From Lachnospiraceae bacterium (lineage in GTDB: Bacteria; Bacillota; Clostridia; Lachnospirales; Lachnospiraceae): DNA of 6,203 nucleotides. Positions 5,220-6,203 of the stretch are shown here, piece by piece. Numbering within the stretch: the stretch's first letter is position 1; each line of letters opens with the position of its first letter. The stretch covers positions 1 through 6,203 of the forward strand of contig CAAEHZ010000045.1 in the NCBI GenBank assembly GCA_900755865.1, in the 5' to 3' direction. The notes under the pieces are model-generated. The model searched no databases and was not told the origin of the DNA. It was given only the letters and a program-made list of their open reading frames with translations. The position numbers were made by a program, and so were the translations under genes.

Positions 5220-6203
5220 TTACTGGGAATCCTCTGCCAGCTTTATGTGGGAAATGTCGCTGTCGATTGCCATGGAATAGTTGGTATAATAGACAACAAA
5301 TCCGGGCTTGGCACCGGCAGGCTTTTTCACATTCTTTTTCTGCAGATAGTCAATTTCCACTTTTTCCTGATTTCTGCCTTTGGAGTAGTAGGCTGCCAGT
5401 CTGGCGGCTTCCTCAAAGGTACGGTCAGGCAGTTCTGTTGCATTGCCCAGCTTCACGACAACGTGGGAGCCGGGTATTTTTTTTGCATGAAACCACCAGT
5501 CATTCCCGGTTGCAAAGCGGAAGGTCAGAGCATCATTCTGGTAATTGTTCTTTCCAACGTAAATATCAAAGCCGTCACTGCTGATATAATGGAAGGGGGT
5601 GCTGGTAATTTTCTGCTTTTTGCCGCTCTTTTTGCGGATGTAGCCGCTTTCTGCCAGTTCTTCCCTGATTTCTGCCAAATCCTCTTCATGAAGTGCGATA
5701 TCAAGAGAGTTGGAGATGGATTCCAGATGCTCAATTTCTGCTTTGACTTCTTCCGTCAGTGTAGTAAGAGCTTCATAGGTTCTTTTCAGTTTCCCGTACC
5801 TGTCAAAATACCGCTTCGCGTTTTCAGTCGGGGAAAGGGTAGGGTCAAGGGGAATGGTAATCATCTCGTTTGTGTAATAATTAAGCGCTTCCAGACTTTT
5901 AGCGCCGGGAGCAGCGTTGTAGCCGTAGGTGTTTAACAGCTCTCCGTAAATCCGGTAGGTGTCCCGTTTCTCGGTATCCTGCATCTGGCGGAGCTGCAGG
6001 TCGTATTTTTTTACATTCCGTTCCAGAGCAGTCTGAACAATCCGCCGTAAATCTGTGGATTTCTGCCGGATGCGGGTCAAAGTATTTTTTTCTGCGTAAT
6101 AATGCTCCAGCAGGGCTGACATGGAAGGATAGGAAACCGTATCCTGATACAGGGTCAGCGGCAGGGCGCAAAATTCTGCGGGTTTTCCATTTTCATAGGC
6201 AAT
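5220..6203 (-). CDS. rqcH: Ribosome quality control protein RqcH (NFACT family; older name fibronectin-binding protein FbpA), 5'-truncated by window edge
   Basis: RqcH binds stalled 50S subunits carrying peptidyl-tRNA and recruits alanyl-tRNA to add C-terminal alanine tails that mark the peptide for degradation. It is the bacterial relative of eukaryotic Rqc2/NEMF. The frame stays open from the window edge at 6203, so the 327 visible residues are the C-terminal part of a protein usually 560-590 long; the ATG at 6122 is internal. Visible residues about 36-90 and 128-168 are charged heptad-like helices that fit the coiled-coil CC-M arms. From about 203 comes the NFACT-R domain: FHYISSDGFDIYVGKNNYQND (204-224), DWWFHAKKIPGSHVVVK (235-251) and EEAARLAAYYSKGR (264-277). 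The NFACT-N domain with its catalytic-type Asp-Arg pair would lie outside the window and cannot be checked. Its stop is 34 nt from the end of the convergent flippase gene. The surface-adhesin name in older annotation is not supported here, since no export signal can be seen. Confidence 0.95.
   Translation of the reverse strand: MAYENGKPAEFCALPLTLYQDTVSYPSMSALLEHYYAEKNTLTRIRQKSTDLRRIVQTALERNVKKYDLQLRQMQDTEKRDTYRIYGELLNTYGYNAAPGAKSLEALNYYTNEMITIPLDPTLSPTENAKRYFDRYGKLKRTYEALTTLTEEVKAEIEHLESISNSLDIALHEEDLAEIREELAESGYIRKKSGKKQKITSTPFHYISSDGFDIYVGKNNYQNDALTFRFATGNDWWFHAKKIPGSHVVVKLGNATELPDRTFEEAARLAAYYSKGRNQEKVEIDYLQKKNVKKPAGAKPGFVVYYTNYSMAIDSDISHIKLAEDSQ

Noticed and set aside
5208..5936. 242-codon open frame on the plus strand
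   Set aside because: It is antisense to rqcH, whose conserved NFACT-R motifs fix the coding strand. The product is Cys/Phe-rich with no recognisable domain, and no promoter or RBS precedes it.

Overview
The window looks like ordinary chromosome from a low-to-mid-GC, spore-lineage Gram-positive bacterium, most likely a clostridium of the Lachnospiraceae type. The evidence is a Spo0A-family DNA-binding domain, strong purine-rich Shine-Dalgarno sites, near-consensus sigma-A -10 boxes (TATAAT twice) and an RqcH/NFACT protein of the Firmicutes kind. The family-level assignment is inference. There is no sign of phage, insertion sequence, CRISPR array, rRNA or tRNA.

Layout. Positions 1-1104 (+) hold the C-terminal two thirds of PTS enzyme I, cut by the left edge and closed by a clear rho-independent terminator (1125-1162). 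A sigma-A promoter (1197-1226) then drives a 173-residue protein that is a Spo0A C-terminal DNA-binding domain without the receiver domain (1294-1815). A second promoter (1840-1868) precedes a leader of about 180 nt that is rich in purines, repeats and predicted stems. The leader runs to glgA, glycogen synthase, which starts at a GTG at 2059 and ends at 3504. Only 22 nt later comes a 14-helix polysaccharide/lipid II flippase-like membrane protein (3527-5185), probably in the same transcript. The right end (5220-6203, minus strand) is the C-terminal half of rqcH, convergent with the flippase. A strong GC hairpin (5158-5177) sits at the junction.

How the genes fit together. Enzyme I starts the phosphate relay for sugar uptake, GlgA stores glucose as glycogen, and the flippase family exports lipid-linked cell-envelope sugars, so the plus-strand genes lean toward carbohydrate handling. 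The Spo0A-like regulator is a separate one-gene unit. RqcH belongs to ribosome-associated quality control and is unrelated. No gene here points to a wholly new system. The two places most worth a second look are the structured, repeat-bearing leader upstream of glgA and the receiver-less Spo0A-like protein.
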